Under the pieces are notes generated by a model, which saw only the letters and a program-made list of their open reading frames with translations, was not told the origin of the DNA and did no database searches. Of a stretch of DNA of 6,664 nt, positions 5,043-6,664 are shown in pieces. Numbering within the stretch: position 1 is the first letter of the stretch; every line of letters starts with the position of its first letter. Source of the stretch: Actinomycetes bacterium (GTDB taxonomy: Bacteria > Actinomycetota > Actinomycetes > Propionibacteriales > Propionibacteriaceae); the NCBI GenBank assembly GCA_023432725.1, contig JAEYUH010000231.1, positions 1 to 6,664 of the forward strand. Reading direction: 5' to 3'. The position numbers were made by a program, and so were the translations under genes.

Positions 5043-6195
5043 AGGCCTTGATGCCGATCTTCGTCTTCACCTGCGGCAACTCGACGAAGGTCTTGCCCGG
5101 CGCCATCCGCAGCGGGGTGCCGTCGTCAAGGGTGAAGACGAAGAGCGAGTCGACGTCCTTCTCCTTGCTCCAGGTGCCCTTCACGTACTGGCCGCCGTGG
5201 AAGTAGTAGAAGGTGCCCTTCTTGCCGGTGACGTCGTGGAACGGCTCGTGGTGGTCGAAGTGCTGCTTGGCCTGGATCACCAGGACGTTGTCGGTGGAGA
5301 CCCGGGTGCCGTCCTTCAGCACGTGCTTGCCCCACGGCATCGAGCGCAGGTACTTGCCCTGCTTCTCGCTGTAGGAGTAGCCCATGTTGTAGGAGTCGCC
5401 CTTCTTCCACGGCACCGAGACGGTGGTCGCGGGCTTGCCGGACAGCTCGGTGGACGGCTTCTCGTCACCGGTGGCGAAGGGGAAGTAGAGCACCTGGGGG
5501 GTGGTCTTGATCTTGCTCTGCTTCAGCAGCTGCTTGGGGTGGCACAGCACCGCGCGGTCGTAATACTTCTGGCCGTTGATGGTGCGGACCCGGCTGCCGT
5601 CGATGGAATACGACCCGGTGCCCTTGGTAGCCATGTAGGTCTTGCCGTAGTCGAGGCCCTTGGCGTGCTTCTTGAAGTACCTCTTGGTCCAGCCCGCCGC
5701 GCCGGTGTTGCCGATGATCGCGTTCATCGGGGACAGCAGCGGGATGTCGACCGGACGGATCGAGCGGACCGGGCCGACGTCGGCGGCGTACTTAGAGTGG
5801 TAGACCGGTACCAGCCGGGTCCCGCTCTGCAGCAGCGCCGCGGGGTAGCCGTCCAGTTCGACGAAGACGATGTCGGCGTCCTCGATCCCCACCTGGGGAT
5901 GCTCCCCCTTGTTGTCGGGCACCTTGACGGCGACCACGGGCCGGTCGGCGTCGGCGGGATCGTCCAGCAGCTCGCCGGTCAGCGGCCAGCGCGGACGCGG
6001 GTCGCCGGTGGGGGTCGGGGTGGGCGTGGGCGTCGGCGTCTCACCGGCGGTGGGGGACGGGGCGGGCGTCACCGGCGCCTGTGTCGGCGTCTCGGCAGAG
6101 GCTGCCGTGCAGCCCGCCAGCAGCGGTCCTGCCACTGCCGCACCGGCCACACCGACGGCACCGACCATGAGGGTTCGGCGGCTCACCGACTCCAT
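5041..6195 (-). CDS. DUF3048 (YerB-like) lipoprotein with Tat-like signal
   Basis: A 384-residue exported lipoprotein. The N-terminus has SRRTLMVG (5-12), a twin-arginine motif, then a hydrophobic stretch and the lipobox LLAGC, giving a lipidated Cys29 after cleavage. A Pro/Thr linker with a PTPTPTPTP run (about 40-68) leads to the mature domain. DUF3048 N-terminal part: RPVVAVKV (85-92), HPQVGIEDADIVFVEL (99-114), VPVYHS (129-134) and VGPVRSIRPVDIPLL (140-154). A C-terminal part at about 255-380 contains TDNVLVIQ (301-308), GTFYYFHGGQYVKGTW (327-342) and LFVFTLDDGTPLRMAPG (351-367). B. subtilis YerB is the named relative; its activity is not established. The ATG at 6195 has GGAGGAG at 6202-6208. 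It is followed by a strong hairpin and then the glycosyltransferase gene, and preceded by a gap with two inverted repeats. Outer-surface envelope role inferred; enzymatic function unknown. Confidence 0.91.
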   Translation of the reverse strand: MESVSRRTLMVGAVGVAGAAVAGPLLAGCTAASAETPTQAPVTPAPSPTAGETPTPTPTPTPTGDPRPRWPLTGELLDDPADADRPVVAVKVPDNKGEHPQVGIEDADIVFVELDGYPAALLQSGTRLVPVYHSKYAADVGPVRSIRPVDIPLLSPMNAIIGNTGAAGWTKRYFKKHAKGLDYGKTYMATKGTGSYSIDGSRVRTINGQKYYDRAVLCHPKQLLKQSKIKTTPQVLYFPFATGDEKPSTELSGKPATTVSVPWKKGDSYNMGYSYSEKQGKYLRSMPWGKHVLKDGTRVSTDNVLVIQAKQHFDHHEPFHDVTGKKGTFYYFHGGQYVKGTWSKEKDVDSLFVFTLDDGTPLRMAPGKTFVELPQVKTKIGIKA

Positions 6196-6217
6196 TGCTC
6201 ACTCCTCCACCCGGCCA

Positions 6218-6237
6218 CGCGGTCCTGTGGGACCGCG
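6218..6237. repeat. Inverted repeat A upstream of the DUF3048 gene
   Basis: CGCGGTCC (6218-6225) and GGACCGCG (6230-6237) form a perfect 8-bp stem with a 4-base loop, 22 bases before the DUF3048 start codon. A possible -10 word on the minus strand, TACGAT (6242-6247), lies just upstream, so the hairpin would sit at the very 5' end of the mRNA or act as an operator at the transcription start. Its half-site GCGGTCC recurs in repeat B. Confidence 0.6.
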
Positions 6238-6241
6238 CTCA

Positions 6242-6247
6242 ATCGTA
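6242..6247 (-). promoter_or_regulatory. Possible -10 element of the DUF3048 gene
   Basis: The minus strand reads TACGAT, which fits the TAnnAT core, in the middle of the 97-base gap and between repeats A and B. The -35 position reads TCGGAC at 17-base spacing, a weak match that falls inside repeat B. The call is inference from position and motif. Confidence 0.3.
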
Positions 6248-6261
6248 GAACCAACTGCCCA

Positions 6262-6279
6262 GCGGTCCGAATCGGGACC
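6262..6279. repeat. Inverted repeat B between the Dabb and DUF3048 genes
   Basis: GGTCC (6264-6268) and GGACC (6275-6279) form a 5-bp stem with a 6-base spacer, 13 bases past the Dabb stop. Both flanking words, GCGGTCC and GGGACC, also occur in repeat A, 43-45 bases away. It could be a second operator copy or a weak terminator for the Dabb gene; no T-run follows. Confidence 0.45.
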
Positions 6280-6292
6280 CCACGGGTCGGAC

Positions 6293-6604
6293 TCAGGCCT
6301 CCGCCACCTCGTAGTCCATGCAGACCCGCGCGGTGCGGACCTTGCCGATGAACTGGGCGACCGCCTGGTGCCGCGGGTGCACGACGTAGGCCTGGAGCGC
6401 CTCGACCGTGTCGAACTCGCTGTACAGCACCAGGTCGTAGCTGTGCTCGAGCGGGTCGGCGCCGATCGCGACCTCGAGGGTGCGCAGCCCGGGGACCACG
6501 TCGGACAGCGCGGCGAGCTGCTCGGCTGCGGTGGCGAGGTTCGCGGACTTGTCGGCGCCCTCGGCCTGGTCGGCGAAGTTCCAGAAGACTATGTGCTTGA
6601 TCAC
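6293..6604 (-). CDS. Dabb family (stress-responsive alpha/beta barrel) protein
   Basis: A 103-residue single-domain protein of the dimeric alpha-beta barrel (Dabb) family. It starts with IKHIVFWNF (2-10), the usual first beta-strand with its conserved His4. VVPGLRTLEV (36-45) and YDLVLYSEFDT (56-66) are the next conserved strands, HPRHQAVAQFI (76-86) is the HPxH helix start, and the protein ends with the strand VCMDYEV (94-100). Length is normal for the family. Bacterial members are mostly uncharacterised; plant relatives include stress-induced proteins and a polyketide cyclase, so a catalytic role cannot be assumed. The start is a GTG at 6604, chosen because the domain begins there; a modest GGAAG lies about 9 bases upstream. 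The frame stays open to the window edge, but the extra sequence does not resemble the family. It precedes DUF3048 on the same strand, with a 97-base gap that probably contains a promoter, so co-transcription is doubtful. Confidence 0.92.
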   Translation of the reverse strand: MIKHIVFWNFADQAEGADKSANLATAAEQLAALSDVVPGLRTLEVAIGADPLEHSYDLVLYSEFDTVEALQAYVVHPRHQAVAQFIGKVRTARVCMDYEVAEA

Positions 6605-6664
6605 GGGGGGATTCTTCCATGCCGCGGCGGCCGTCGACAGGCAAGCCGGCGCAGTCGCCGGGTC
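6605..6664. other. Edge region without an assignable gene
   Basis: These 60 bases precede the Dabb start. A minus-strand frame ends in a TGA that overlaps the Dabb GTG (GTGA), so the tail of another minus-strand gene is possible, but the 20 residues it would encode are Arg/Pro-rich and resemble nothing. A 6-bp hairpin, CCGGCG (6646-6651) with CGCCGG (6656-6661), lies at the edge. Too little is visible for a call. Confidence 0.2.

Noticed and set aside
3924..5051. Plus-strand frame of 375 codons antisense to the glycosyltransferase
   Set aside because: It is His/Val/Arg-rich sequence without a domain, while all glycosyltransferase motifs lie on the minus strand in one intact frame.
4867..6351. 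Plus-strand frame of 494 codons antisense to the DUF3048 gene
   Set aside because: The opposite strand has an unmistakable DUF3048 lipoprotein with signal peptide and strong ribosome site. The antisense translation is repetitive and has no family signature.

Overview
The window is high-GC bacterial DNA with tightly packed genes, strong Shine-Dalgarno sites and some GTG starts. Protein families such as a group II truncated hemoglobin (HbO type), DUF2752, DUF3048 and an actinobacterial-style Pro/Thr-tailed membrane protein point to a chromosome of an actinomycete (Actinomycetota). The genus cannot be fixed by eye. No insertion sequence, phage gene, CRISPR array, tRNA or rRNA is visible, and base composition looks even throughout.

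Layout: (1) The left edge holds the first 56 codons of a minus-strand zinc alcohol dehydrogenase very like L-threonine 3-dehydrogenase (tdh). (2) An intrinsic terminator separates it from a minus-strand RDD-family membrane protein with a long YGQP-repeat N-terminus. (3) Divergent from the RDD gene is a plus-strand DUF2752 membrane protein, possibly leaderless. (4) Next on the plus strand come a Crp/Fnr-type regulator and a truncated hemoglobin (glbO), joined by a 4-base GTGA start/stop overlap. An inverted repeat lies over the likely promoter of the pair. (5) The rest runs on the minus strand, in transcription order: a Dabb (stress-responsive alpha/beta barrel) protein, a DUF3048 lipoprotein with a Tat-like signal, an MGDG-synthase/UgtP-type glycosyltransferase, and a membrane protein with a Pro/Thr-rich tail. 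This last gene converges on glbO, with only a 10-base gap that is part of a 12-base palindrome.

How they fit together: the most coherent unit is regulator plus hemoglobin. A translationally coupled Crp/Fnr-like protein without any cysteine sits with a heme protein, which suggests gas, redox or heme-linked control. The DUF3048 lipoprotein, the glycosyltransferase and the Pro/Thr-tailed membrane protein look like cell-envelope genes, and the last two are close enough to share a transcript. DUF3048 and the glycosyltransferase are separated by a very stable hairpin that overlaps the DUF3048 stop codon. I see no clear evidence of a wholly new system. The best leads are the regulator-hemoglobin unit, two related inverted repeats before the DUF3048 gene, and the uncharacterised envelope genes.
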